From DASPJQ01 sp035299065 (GTDB lineage: Bacteria; Bacteroidota; Bacteroidia; Flavobacteriales_D; UBA2798), in NCBI GenBank assembly GCA_035299065.1, contig DATGXI010000158.1, positions 1-64,000 on the forward strand: a DNA stretch of 64,000 nt. The letters run 5' to 3'. This document shows, in pieces, positions 1 through 8,595 of the stretch. The position numbers and the translations under genes are program-made. The number at the start of each line of letters is the position of its first letter. Position 1 is the first letter of the stretch. Under the pieces are notes generated by a model, which worked only from the letters and a program-made list of their open reading frames with translations, made no database searches and was not told the origin of the DNA.

Positions 1-2
1 TA

Positions 3-1481
3 GCCGATCGTTTTTCAGGCGAACAGGTAACAGGCAATATACGCAAGTGGAGTTTTGAGCCCACCAAAGACGGATTGTATTTAATGGAGCTGGGATTTTT
101 ATCGGCCGAGGCAAAAAGCATGCGCGATATGTTTCTTGAGAAAGTAAATTCCATTGCAAAAAAATACCGTGACGTTACAAAAGTAAGTGTTCATCTCCAA
201 ATCAAAGGCGAAAAATTTGGAGGCATAGAAGATACCGTTGTTCAGCGAAAAATGCAGGAGGTGTTAGTAAGTAAAAAAAATCAACGGGTAGTTACTGAAC
301 TGGATGACCGCACCGTGTATGAAGACCTTATTTCATTGCCTGCAGAACTGGACGAAACAAGCATGTTCAGCGGAATTGTTTTGTATGTCAAAAGTGACGA
401 CACGCGTGAACGTGCAATTTTAAATTCGGCTATTAAGCGTTTTGTGATTATGTCGTGCTCGGCAATCATTGTTTTATTGCTCATCATTACTTTTCGGGCC
501 CGGGCAATTACAAGGCCAATTAAACGTCTTTCCGACAAAACAGCGGCAATTAGCAGTGGGCATCTGGAGGAGCGCATTGAGGTGGAAGGAGCCAGTGAGA
601 TAGCGCAGCTTTCGCAAAACTTCAATAAAATGGTTGAGCAACTGCAGGAGTCATATGAAACACTTGAACAAAAAGTAAAAGACCGCACTGCGGAAGTAGA
701 AATGCAAAAGCACATCATTGAAGAAAAACAAAAAGAAGTACTTGATTCAATTAATTACGCAAAACGAATACAGTTTACCTTACTGGCCAACAATGAACTT
801 ATGCAGGAAAACCTACCTGAACATTTTGTGTTTTTCCAGCCAAAAGATATTGTGAGTGGCGATTTTTATTGGGCTACAAAAACTACCGATTCATTTTATC
901 TGGCAGTGTGTGATTCAACCGGGCATGGTGTACCGGGTGCATTTATGAGCTTGTTGAATATTTCATTTTTGAATGAAGGAATTAATGAAAAACAAATTCA
1001 CGAACCGAACAAAGTCCTGAACCATGTACGCGAGCGGTTGATCCAAAACATGGAGGGTGGAAAAGACGGAATGGATGCAACCCTGGTAAGATTTCAGTTG
1101 CAAGAAGCAGGACAAAAAACAGGTAAAATCACCTTCGCATCGGCCAATAACAGGCCGGTACTTATACGTAAAGGCGAGATCATGGAGCTGGCTGCTGACA
1201 AGATGCCGGTAGGCAAGGGTGAGAAAACCGATTCGTTTACCCTGCACGAAATTGATGTGCAAAAAGGTGATTTTCTGTGTTTTTATACCGATGGTTACGC
1301 TGACCAGTTTGGTGGCCTTAAAGGGAAAAAATTTAAATATGCCAACCTTCAAAAATTATTGGTTGATAATGCTTATCTTGAAATGCACGCTCTCAAAGAC
1401 AAACTAAAAAAGGAACTGGACGAATGGAAGGGAGACCTGGAGCAGGTGGATGATGTGTGTATTATAGGTATTAGAATTTGA
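3..1481 (+). CDS. SpoIIE/PP2C-family protein phosphatase with membrane sensor and HAMP domain (5' truncated)
   Basis: The gene begins before the window. The frame is open from base 3, and the first in-frame start-like codon (TTG at 75) falls inside the sensor region. The visible part (492 codons) has an extracytoplasmic sensor remnant, one membrane segment (visible residues about 147-164), a HAMP domain (about 165-215), a coiled coil, and a PPM-type serine phosphatase domain. Phosphatase motifs include SGDFYW, DSTGHGVPGAF, ASANNRP, YTDGYADQFGG and a C-terminal VDDVCIIG, so the metal-binding aspartates are kept. By family it should dephosphorylate a cytoplasmic protein, classically a SpoIIAA-like anti-anti-sigma factor; the partner here is unknown. 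It is first of three linked phosphatase genes and overlaps the next by 4 nt. Confidence 0.9.
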   Translation, partial: ADRFSGEQVTGNIRKWSFEPTKDGLYLMELGFLSAEAKSMRDMFLEKVNSIAKKYRDVTKVSVHLQIKGEKFGGIEDTVVQRKMQEVLVSKKNQRVVTELDDRTVYEDLISLPAELDETSMFSGIVLYVKSDDTRERAILNSAIKRFVIMSCSAIIVLLLIITFRARAITRPIKRLSDKTAAISSGHLEERIEVEGASEIAQLSQNFNKMVEQLQESYETLEQKVKDRTAEVEMQKHIIEEKQKEVLDSINYAKRIQFTLLANNELMQENLPEHFVFFQPKDIVSGDFYWATKTTDSFYLAVCDSTGHGVPGAFMSLLNISFLNEGINEKQIHEPNKVLNHVRERLIQNMEGGKDGMDATLVRFQLQEAGQKTGKITFASANNRPVLIRKGEIMELAADKMPVGKGEKTDSFTLHEIDVQKGDFLCFYTDGYADQFGGLKGKKFKYANLQKLLVDNAYLEMHALKDKLKKELDEWKGDLEQVDDVCIIGIRI

Positions 1482-4400
1482 AACAATTTCTTTATATAAG
1501 TCTTTTGCTTTTGCTGGTTGCCTGCAATGATCAGGAACCACCTTCTTTTTCCTATGTTCAATTTGCACCTGAAATTATAAAGGCAAAAGTAAATGTAGTT
1601 AAGGGCCAAAAACCCACAATTATTCCTGTTGGAGAACCACTTAGTACCAAAACCGGAGCACCGGGTCTTTCACCTGTCAATCCGAACGTATCCAACGCAC
1701 CTTTATTGCCAGTGTTTGATGTGCAAACATCCGTTAATCTTTCAGAAGTTGCAATGAAACCCGATAAGATGGAAAGGGCGCAGCCTGCAAAATCATACCG
1801 TGTTAAAGATTCAGCGTTTGTTGCTGGTCATCCTGAAATGGTGGTGGTAAAAGACGCTTATACCAAAGATGTGAACCCTGCAAATTTTAGTTCGTTCAAT
1901 AAACTGCAGGGGTTAAAACATGGTAATGTTAACTGCATAGTGGAAGATAAACACGGTAATTTATGGTTTGGTACTGATGGTGGCGGAATTTCGCGTTACG
2001 ATGGAAAATGGTTTACGCATTTTACCGAGCAGGAAGGATTGGTCAACAATGTTGTGCGAAGCATGTTGCAGGACGAAAGCGGAAAACTATGGATTGGTAC
2101 TGATGGAGGCATAACACTTTTTGATGGAAAACACTTCACGAATTATTCAAAAAAGGAAGGCCTGCCATGCGAAGTTATATACAGCATTGCGCAGGACAGC
2201 AAAGGCCAGATTTGGTTTGGTACCGAAAAAGGAATTCTTGTTTATAATGGAAAAACCTTCCTTCATTACAATGAGCTGAGTGGTTTTACGAATGAAAGGG
2301 TTTGGACCATTGTGCATGACAAACACAAGGGTTTTTGGATTGGAACCGACAATGGTTTATACTCCTACAGTGGAATACAGTTTAAGCACCACATTCCGGC
2401 AGATGAATCAACCTTAACGGTGAGGTGTTTGCTTCAGGACAGGAATGGTTATTTATGGGGTGGCACTGATGGTAACGGAGCTTTTCGTTTTGATGGGTCA
2501 ACATTTTATGCATTTACAGCCAGTGATGGTTTAAGTTATAATAAAGTGCAGTGTATAATCATGGACAAAGGAGGCGATATTTGGTTTGGAACCGATGGAA
2601 ATGGAATAACGCGTTACAATGGAAAAAATATTATTCAGTACAATAAACCACAAGGGCTTACCAATGATGTTGTGTTAACGGCCATGCAGGACCACGGTGG
2701 CAATTTATGGTTTGGAACATATGGTGGTGGTGTTGCCAAATACAATGGAAAATTATTTACGCACATTACCCAAAGTGAAGGTTTAAGCGATAACGTTGTG
2801 CGTGGTATTTTAAAGGATGCTGAAGGCCATTTATGGTTCGGTACAAATGGTGGTGGTGTTGTGAAATACGATGGCATAAATTTCATCAACTATTCACTCA
2901 AACAGGGCATGACCAATGATGTGGTGCGTTGCCTTGTACAGGATAACGAGGAAAATATATGGATGGGTACGCATGGCGGTGGAATTATAAAATTTGATGG
3001 TTCAACGTTCTATACCTATACAACTGAGCAGGGTTTACCACACAACATTATACGCACTGCGTTGAAAGACTCAAAAGGCAGGTTGTGGTTTGGCACAGGT
3101 GGTGGTGGTGCTGTTTGTTACAACGGACGAACATTTACGGTTTTTGGACTCAAACAAGGGCTGGGTAACGGGGTGGTTCTTTCACTTTGCGAAGACCAGA
3201 AGGGAAATATATGGATGGGCACTGAAGGCAGCGGGGTATATGTTTATGATGGAAAAAAAATAATACAGTATAACCACAAAAACGGGTTGAAAAATGACTT
3301 TGTTTTTGCCATTTATAATGATAAAAAAAACAATACCTGGATTGGTTCAGGTGGTGGCGGGCTGGCCCTTTTCAATGGAAAAACCTTTACCCATTTTACC
3401 GAGCGAGAGGGTCTAAGCAACAATTTTGTTTTTTCAATAATGCAGGACAGTGAAAAAAATTACTGGTTTGCCACCCGCTTTGGGTTGAATAAAATAACCG
3501 CCCCCCGATACAATGACCTGGAAGAATTACTGGGTGATTCAACCCAACAGCCTGACTCGGTTTTTAATGCATACAAGCGGGGCGAGGTTTTTTTCAAAAC
3601 ATATAGTTATGAAGATGGATTTTTAGGAATTGGTTGTTATGCCAATTCAATTTGTGAAGATAACAAAGGTCAGATTTGGTTTGGCAGCAATGACAGGCTT
3701 ACCATCTACAATCCCAAGGGAGATGAAACAGACAGCCGTGCACCCGATATACAGCTGAATGATGTTGAGTTGTTCAATGAAAATATTTCCTGGATTGATT
3801 TGTTTGATCACCAAAAACGGCAGGTAAAAGACACAACGCTTACATTGGGCAATGGTGTTCATGTGAGTAATTTTAATTTTAAAAGCATTAATAATAATTA
3901 CGGAGTTCCTGATTCCCTTGACCTGGCGTACGACAATAATTTTTTAACGTTTAAATTTATTGGTATAAGCCAGCGTCAGCCTGCGCGCGTGAAATACCAG
4001 TACAGGCTTGAAGGATTTGATAAAAACTGGAGCGCGCTTGTTTTGCGGAATGAAGCTCCGTATGGAAATCTTCCTCCGGGTAAATACATATTTAAAGTTC
4101 GTGCCATGAACAGTGAAGGCTACTGGAGCAACGAAATAAACTATCCTTTTTCCATTCGTCCGCCATGGTGGCGCACAACCTGGTTTACCATTTTACTGGT
4201 ATCAGGAATTGTGGCTGTGTTGTATCTGGTTTACAGCTTGCGCATACGCGTATTGCGTGTAAGGCAACGCAGGCTTGAACAAACCGTAGCCAGCAGAACC
4301 ACCGAAGTTGTATTGCAAAAAGAAGAAGCTGAAAAGCAAAAACGTTTTGCCGAAATACAAACTGAACTGGTTATTCAAAAGCAACAGGAAATAACCGATA

Positions 4401-5191
4401 GTATAAACTATGCAAAACATATACAGGAAGCCATTTTACCACCGTTAAGCCTGGTCAAAGCCTGGGTACCCGATTGTTTTATTTTATATAAACCCAAAGA
4501 CATTATTGCAGGCGATTTTTATTTTTTTGAAAAAAACGAAACGCATATTTTTTATGCAGCTGCTGACTGTACCGGGCACGGAGTTCCCGGGGCACTGGTA
4601 AGCATTGTTTGCAGCAACGCCCTGTCACGAAGTATTAAAGAGTTTAACCTGGTTGACCCTGGACAAGTGTTGGATAAAACCCGTGAACTGGTCATGGAAT
4701 CGCTAAACAAAAGCACTGAAGATGTGAATGACGGAATGGACATTTCACTTATTTGTTTTGAGCGCAGCAGTGTAAACGGCAATTATCCAAAAACCGTTAA
4801 GTGGGCCGGAGCCAATAACCCCCTGTGGATATACGAAAATGTAGTGGGCAGCATTCGCGAAATTAAGGGTGATAAACAACCCATTGGAAAAACCTACAAA
4901 CCAAAGCCATTTAGGACACACACAATTAGTGTAAATAAACGCGATGTTTTGTTTATGTTTACCGATGGATATGCCGACCAGTTTGGCCTGAGTGCCGAAG
5001 CCTGGTCAAAGGCTGGTAGTACAACTATAAAAGGACGAAAATTTAAGTATAGCAACCTCAATCGTTTGCTTGGTCAAATTGGTAACACCCCAATGACAGA
5101 ACAACGCAACCGTTTGAACACTGAGTTTGAAGCATGGAGAGGAAACCTTGAACAAATAGATGATGTTTGTATAATGGGTATCCGTTTTTAA
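1478..5191 (+). CDS. Lipoprotein with two-component-type beta-propellers, Y_Y_Y domain and SpoIIE phosphatase domain
   Basis: A TTG start sits in the TTGA overlap with the preceding stop. Residues 1-16 form a lipoprotein signal (lipobox LVAC, Cys16). From about residue 150 to 740 there are 14 Reg_prop-type repeats, each with a W-[FIMG]-G-T-like core, enough for two seven-bladed propellers. A Y_Y_Y domain follows (about 818-895), then a membrane helix (about 901-923), a coiled coil, and a SpoIIE/PP2C domain (about 990-1236) with GDFYFF, DCTGHGVPGAL, FTDGYADQFG and IDDVCIMG. Propeller-Y_Y_Y sensors usually feed a histidine kinase or DNA-binding domain; here the output is a phosphatase. The inferred topology is periplasmic sensing with cytoplasmic catalysis. 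A lipid anchor plus a transmembrane helix is unusual. Confidence 0.9.
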   Translation: MKQFLYISLLLLLVACNDQEPPSFSYVQFAPEIIKAKVNVVKGQKPTIIPVGEPLSTKTGAPGLSPVNPNVSNAPLLPVFDVQTSVNLSEVAMKPDKMERAQPAKSYRVKDSAFVAGHPEMVVVKDAYTKDVNPANFSSFNKLQGLKHGNVNCIVEDKHGNLWFGTDGGGISRYDGKWFTHFTEQEGLVNNVVRSMLQDESGKLWIGTDGGITLFDGKHFTNYSKKEGLPCEVIYSIAQDSKGQIWFGTEKGILVYNGKTFLHYNELSGFTNERVWTIVHDKHKGFWIGTDNGLYSYSGIQFKHHIPADESTLTVRCLLQDRNGYLWGGTDGNGAFRFDGSTFYAFTASDGLSYNKVQCIIMDKGGDIWFGTDGNGITRYNGKNIIQYNKPQGLTNDVVLTAMQDHGGNLWFGTYGGGVAKYNGKLFTHITQSEGLSDNVVRGILKDAEGHLWFGTNGGGVVKYDGINFINYSLKQGMTNDVVRCLVQDNEENIWMGTHGGGIIKFDGSTFYTYTTEQGLPHNIIRTALKDSKGRLWFGTGGGGAVCYNGRTFTVFGLKQGLGNGVVLSLCEDQKGNIWMGTEGSGVYVYDGKKIIQYNHKNGLKNDFVFAIYNDKKNNTWIGSGGGGLALFNGKTFTHFTEREGLSNNFVFSIMQDSEKNYWFATRFGLNKITAPRYNDLEELLGDSTQQPDSVFNAYKRGEVFFKTYSYEDGFLGIGCYANSICEDNKGQIWFGSNDRLTIYNPKGDETDSRAPDIQLNDVELFNENISWIDLFDHQKRQVKDTTLTLGNGVHVSNFNFKSINNNYGVPDSLDLAYDNNFLTFKFIGISQRQPARVKYQYRLEGFDKNWSALVLRNEAPYGNLPPGKYIFKVRAMNSEGYWSNEINYPFSIRPPWWRTTWFTILLVSGIVAVLYLVYSLRIRVLRVRQRRLEQTVASRTTEVVLQKEEAEKQKRFAEIQTELVIQKQQEITDSINYAKHIQEAILPPLSLVKAWVPDCFILYKPKDIIAGDFYFFEKNETHIFYAAADCTGHGVPGALVSIVCSNALSRSIKEFNLVDPGQVLDKTRELVMESLNKSTEDVNDGMDISLICFERSSVNGNYPKTVKWAGANNPLWIYENVVGSIREIKGDKQPIGKTYKPKPFRTHTISVNKRDVLFMFTDGYADQFGLSAEAWSKAGSTTIKGRKFKYSNLNRLLGQIGNTPMTEQRNRLNTEFEAWRGNLEQIDDVCIMGIRF

Positions 5192-5193
5192 TA

Positions 5194-7230
5194 ATGAAGA
5201 AATTATTTTTTTTAATAGCGTTTGTTTGTTTTGGTTTTGTGGTGAAATCACAAGACCCTGTCATTGATTCGCTCAAAGCAGAATTAAAAAAAGTAAAGAA
5301 TGATACAACAAAATGCGAGATACTGAATCAGCTTATAGAGCAGGAAGTTGACGATAATGTGTGGCCTAAATACAACGTAAGTATGAAAATTACGGCCATG
5401 ACCAATTTAAAAAAATACAAAAAAGGTCATCCGCTTTATAAAGTTTTTAGCCGTTACCTGGCCGCATCCATTAACAATATTGGTTACATATACAGCATTC
5501 GGGGCGATGTATACAATGCGCTTAATTATTACCACCAGGGTGTAGATATTCAACGTGAAATTGGCGATAAAAAGGGACTGGCAACATCGTATAATAACAT
5601 TGGCTCAATTTACAATGACCAGGACGATGCCGATAAAGCTTTTGAATACTATAAGCAGGCCTTAAAAATACAGGAGGAAATAAGCGATAAAAGTGGTTTA
5701 GCCGTTACCTTACTTAATCTTGGGTTTTATTACGACAACAATTTAAAAGACGAGGAAAAAGCGCTGGAGTATTATCACCGCAGCCTTGATCTTTCAGTGG
5801 AGTTGGGTGATAAGCCGGGGCAGGTATATACCATGAACAACATAGGTTTAACGCTTGACGAGTTAGGCAATGAAAAATTACCCATAGAATATTTTACAAA
5901 AGCATTGGCCCTTGCTGAGGAAACCGGTTACATTGAGGGCGTTTCTCATTCCATGTATTGCCTGGCAACCTGGTACAATCAAAAAAAGGAATATGCAAAA
6001 GCACGGAATTATGCACTTAAAAGCATTGAAACGGCAAAAGACCAGGGTGTTGCACAACGCATGCGCGATGGGTATGAAATACTGGCAAAAATATACAGGA
6101 ACCTAAACGATTTCAGGAACGCATACGAATCACAGGTTACGTTTATGGAAATGCGCGACAGCCTGAACAACGAACAAACCAAGCAAATAAGCATTAAGCG
6201 GGAATTGAAAAATGAATACGAAATCAAAGCCCAGGTTGATCGGGTGAAAGCTTTCGAGGAAAAACGTATATCAGATGCTCGAAATGCCGACCGGCTAAAG
6301 CAGGAACGCATTATGTTTATAGCCCTGGCGGTTATTCTTGGTTTGGTTGTTGTGTTTACCATTTTTGTTTTTCAGCGCTACCGCGTTTCCCGCAAACAAC
6401 AAAAAATTATTGCTTTAAAAGAACAGGAAGCGCAAAACCAGCGCAAGCTGGTTGAAGAAAAGCAAAAGGAAATAATTGATTCCATCAACTATGCCAAGGG
6501 AATTCAAAATGCCATTTTAACGCGGACGGAGGAAATTCAAAGGCACTTGCCTGAAAGCTTTTTAATGTACCGTCCAAAAGACATTGTAGCGGGCGATTTT
6601 CATTTTTTTGAAACAGCGGTGAATCCTGAAAACGGCCATTTCTGTGTTTTTTACGGAGCGGCTGACTGTACGGGCCACGGTGTGCCGGGCGCACTGGTAA
6701 GCGTGGTTTGTTCAAACGCGTTAACCCGTTGTGTTAAGGAGTTCAACTTATTTGACGCAGCAAAATTACTGGACAAAGCGCGTGAGCTGGTATTGGAAAC
6801 CCTTATGAAAAGCGGGCGTGATGTAAAAGACGGAATGGATATTTCAATTGTAATCATTGATAAAAACACCAATTCGCTTTCATGGGCTGGTGCCAACAAT
6901 CCCCTTTGGTATTTGCGCAACGGCCAAATGAACGAAATTAATGGCGATAAGCAGGCAATTGGTTTTAACCCCAATCCCATGCCGTTTACCAGCCATAAAC
7001 TTAATTTGAAAAAAGGCGATTTCCTTTACATGTTTACCGATGGTTTTGCCGACCAGTTTGGTGGACCAAAAGGAAAAAAATTCAAGTACAGCAAACTGTC
7101 CAAATTGTTAAGTGATATTGCGGGACTGGAAATAGGTAAACAGAATAAAATACTAAACGAGCGATTTGATGAGTGGAAAGGCGATTTGGAGCAGATTGAT
7201 GACGTGTGTGTTATTGGCGTGAGGGTTTAA
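5194..7230 (+). CDS. TPR-repeat membrane protein with SpoIIE/PP2C phosphatase domain
   Basis: The ATG at 5194 follows the previous stop by two bases and gives a clean signal peptide (MKKLFFLIAFVCFGFVVKSQ). TPR repeats fill about residues 83-315, with recurring NNIG and A-x-x-YY motifs. A membrane helix lies at about 374-396, then a coiled coil and a PP2C/SpoIIE domain (about 446-678) with GDFHFF, DCTGHGVPGAL, GANNPLWY, FTDGFADQFGG and IDDVCVIGV. The catalytic module closely resembles those of the two upstream genes, including the shared ending of the form EWKGDLEQ-x-DDVC, which suggests tandem duplication with exchange of sensors. The input is probably periplasmic and protein- or peptide-based, by analogy with TPR sensor kinases. 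Confidence 0.9.
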   Translation: MKKLFFLIAFVCFGFVVKSQDPVIDSLKAELKKVKNDTTKCEILNQLIEQEVDDNVWPKYNVSMKITAMTNLKKYKKGHPLYKVFSRYLAASINNIGYIYSIRGDVYNALNYYHQGVDIQREIGDKKGLATSYNNIGSIYNDQDDADKAFEYYKQALKIQEEISDKSGLAVTLLNLGFYYDNNLKDEEKALEYYHRSLDLSVELGDKPGQVYTMNNIGLTLDELGNEKLPIEYFTKALALAEETGYIEGVSHSMYCLATWYNQKKEYAKARNYALKSIETAKDQGVAQRMRDGYEILAKIYRNLNDFRNAYESQVTFMEMRDSLNNEQTKQISIKRELKNEYEIKAQVDRVKAFEEKRISDARNADRLKQERIMFIALAVILGLVVVFTIFVFQRYRVSRKQQKIIALKEQEAQNQRKLVEEKQKEIIDSINYAKGIQNAILTRTEEIQRHLPESFLMYRPKDIVAGDFHFFETAVNPENGHFCVFYGAADCTGHGVPGALVSVVCSNALTRCVKEFNLFDAAKLLDKARELVLETLMKSGRDVKDGMDISIVIIDKNTNSLSWAGANNPLWYLRNGQMNEINGDKQAIGFNPNPMPFTSHKLNLKKGDFLYMFTDGFADQFGGPKGKKFKYSKLSKLLSDIAGLEIGKQNKILNERFDEWKGDLEQIDDVCVIGVRV

Positions 7231-7269
7231 CATCTAAAATTTAAGATTCAGGATTTAAATTGTGAGATG

Positions 7270-7295
7270 CCGGATTTGACAAATATCAAGTCCGG
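7270..7295. promoter_or_regulatory. Imperfect stem-loop between the phosphatase operon and the Rieske gene
   Basis: CCGGATTTGA (7270-7279) and TCAAGTCCGG (7286-7295) are inverted repeats matching at 9 of 10 positions; the exception could be a G-U pair in RNA. The loop is 6 nt. No T-run follows, so it is not a standard intrinsic terminator. It could be an mRNA 3'-end hairpin for the upstream operon or a protein-binding dyad for the gene at 7325. Confidence 0.4.
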
Positions 7296-7324
7296 TTGCG
7301 TAACAAAATATTAATTTTGCAGGT

Positions 7325-8410
7325 ATGGGCGATTTTTTTGTTGATGCAGATATTACAAAGGCTTCTACGATCAAGTCAGATTTTTACACGTCTGAAAAAT
7401 ACTGGAACGAGTCAAAAGAAAAAATATTTTCACGTACCTGGCAGTTTACAGGCGACACCGATGAGTTACGCATAAGTGGACAGCTGTTACCGCAAACCAT
7501 GTTACCTGGTTTTTTGGATGAGCCATTATTGTATGTACGCGATAAATCGGATACTGTTCATTGCCTGAGCAATGTGTGTACCCACCGGGGAAATTTACTG
7601 GTTGAAAGCGCTTGTACGGCTAGTGAAATACGTTGCCGTTACCATGGGCGCAGGTTTGATATGAATGGTAAATTCAAGCACATGCCCGAGTTTGATGGCG
7701 TGGATTGTTTTCCTTCTGAAAAAGATGATCTTCCAAAAATCAGTTTTGGCGAATGGGACAAATTTTTATTCGCATCCATAAGTCCGGCTGTTGTGTTAGA
7801 TGACGTGCTGCGTGAAATGAAAAAGCGCGTAAGTTTTTTACAGCTAAACCAGTTTAAACCTGACCTGACCCGTTCACGCGATTACCTGGTAAAAGCGCAT
7901 TGGGCTTTGTATTGCGAAAATTATTTGGAAGGCTTCCACATACCGTTTATTCATTCGGGGTTAAATGCGGTGATTGATTACAATTCGTACCGCACCGAAC
8001 TGTTTCGTTATTCAAATTTACAGGTAGCTGAATCAAAAGGGGGCGAGGACGTTTTTGATTTGCCAAAAGATTCACCTGATTATGGTAAACAAATTTCAGC
8101 TTATTATTTTTGGGTCTTTCCCAATATGATGTTTAACTTTTATCCCTGGGGGCTTTCCATAAACATTATAAAGCCCATGAATACACAACTAACCAAGGTT
8201 TCATTTTTGACCTATGTATACGATGAAACAAAGCTGGACCGTGGTGCAGGAGCCATGCTTGACAAAGTAGAGCGTGAAGACGAAGCCATCGTTGAAAGTG
8301 TACAGAAAGGCATTAATTCACGTTTTTATACAAGCGGAAGGTATTCACCGAAACGGGAAACGGGTACCCATCATTTTCACCGGTTGATAGCTGAGTTTAT
8401 GAACGGTTAA
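7325..8410 (+). CDS. Rieske non-haem iron oxygenase, alpha-subunit type
   Basis: 361 residues, a normal length for a ring-hydroxylating oxygenase alpha subunit. The N-terminal Rieske [2Fe-2S] domain shows C85-T-H87 and C104-R-Y-H107, the expected CxH-16-CxxH ligand set. The C-terminal catalytic domain has ENYLEGFHIPFIH, which should supply the two histidines of the mononuclear iron site. An acidic residue in EREDEAIVESVQ may supply the carboxylate. No reductase or ferredoxin gene is adjacent, so the electron donor must lie elsewhere. The substrate cannot be read; relatives act on aromatic rings, quaternary amines such as glycine betaine, or carnitine. A TAATTTTG -7 element ends 6 nt before the ATG. 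Confidence 0.85.
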   Translation: MGDFFVDADITKASTIKSDFYTSEKYWNESKEKIFSRTWQFTGDTDELRISGQLLPQTMLPGFLDEPLLYVRDKSDTVHCLSNVCTHRGNLLVESACTASEIRCRYHGRRFDMNGKFKHMPEFDGVDCFPSEKDDLPKISFGEWDKFLFASISPAVVLDDVLREMKKRVSFLQLNQFKPDLTRSRDYLVKAHWALYCENYLEGFHIPFIHSGLNAVIDYNSYRTELFRYSNLQVAESKGGEDVFDLPKDSPDYGKQISAYYFWVFPNMMFNFYPWGLSINIIKPMNTQLTKVSFLTYVYDETKLDRGAGAMLDKVEREDEAIVESVQKGINSRFYTSGRYSPKRETGTHHFHRLIAEFMNG

Positions 8411-8595
8411 GTGAAGTTGCAAGTCATTGTTATTGGCGAACAGGGATACGTGTTAGGTATAATTTGTTATGGAAGTAAGGTTACCCAGTCTTCTCAGAAA
8501 GTTCCTGTTTGCGTTTTTTTTTGTAAATGTAGTTTGGTGTAATTTCCCGTCCAATTAACCTGTAACTGATAACTGTTCACCAGGCAATAGCAGGG

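Noticed and set aside
2635..2889. Antisense reading frame within the propeller gene
   Set aside because: It arises from the repeated glycine-rich propeller codons read on the opposite strand and has no independent support.
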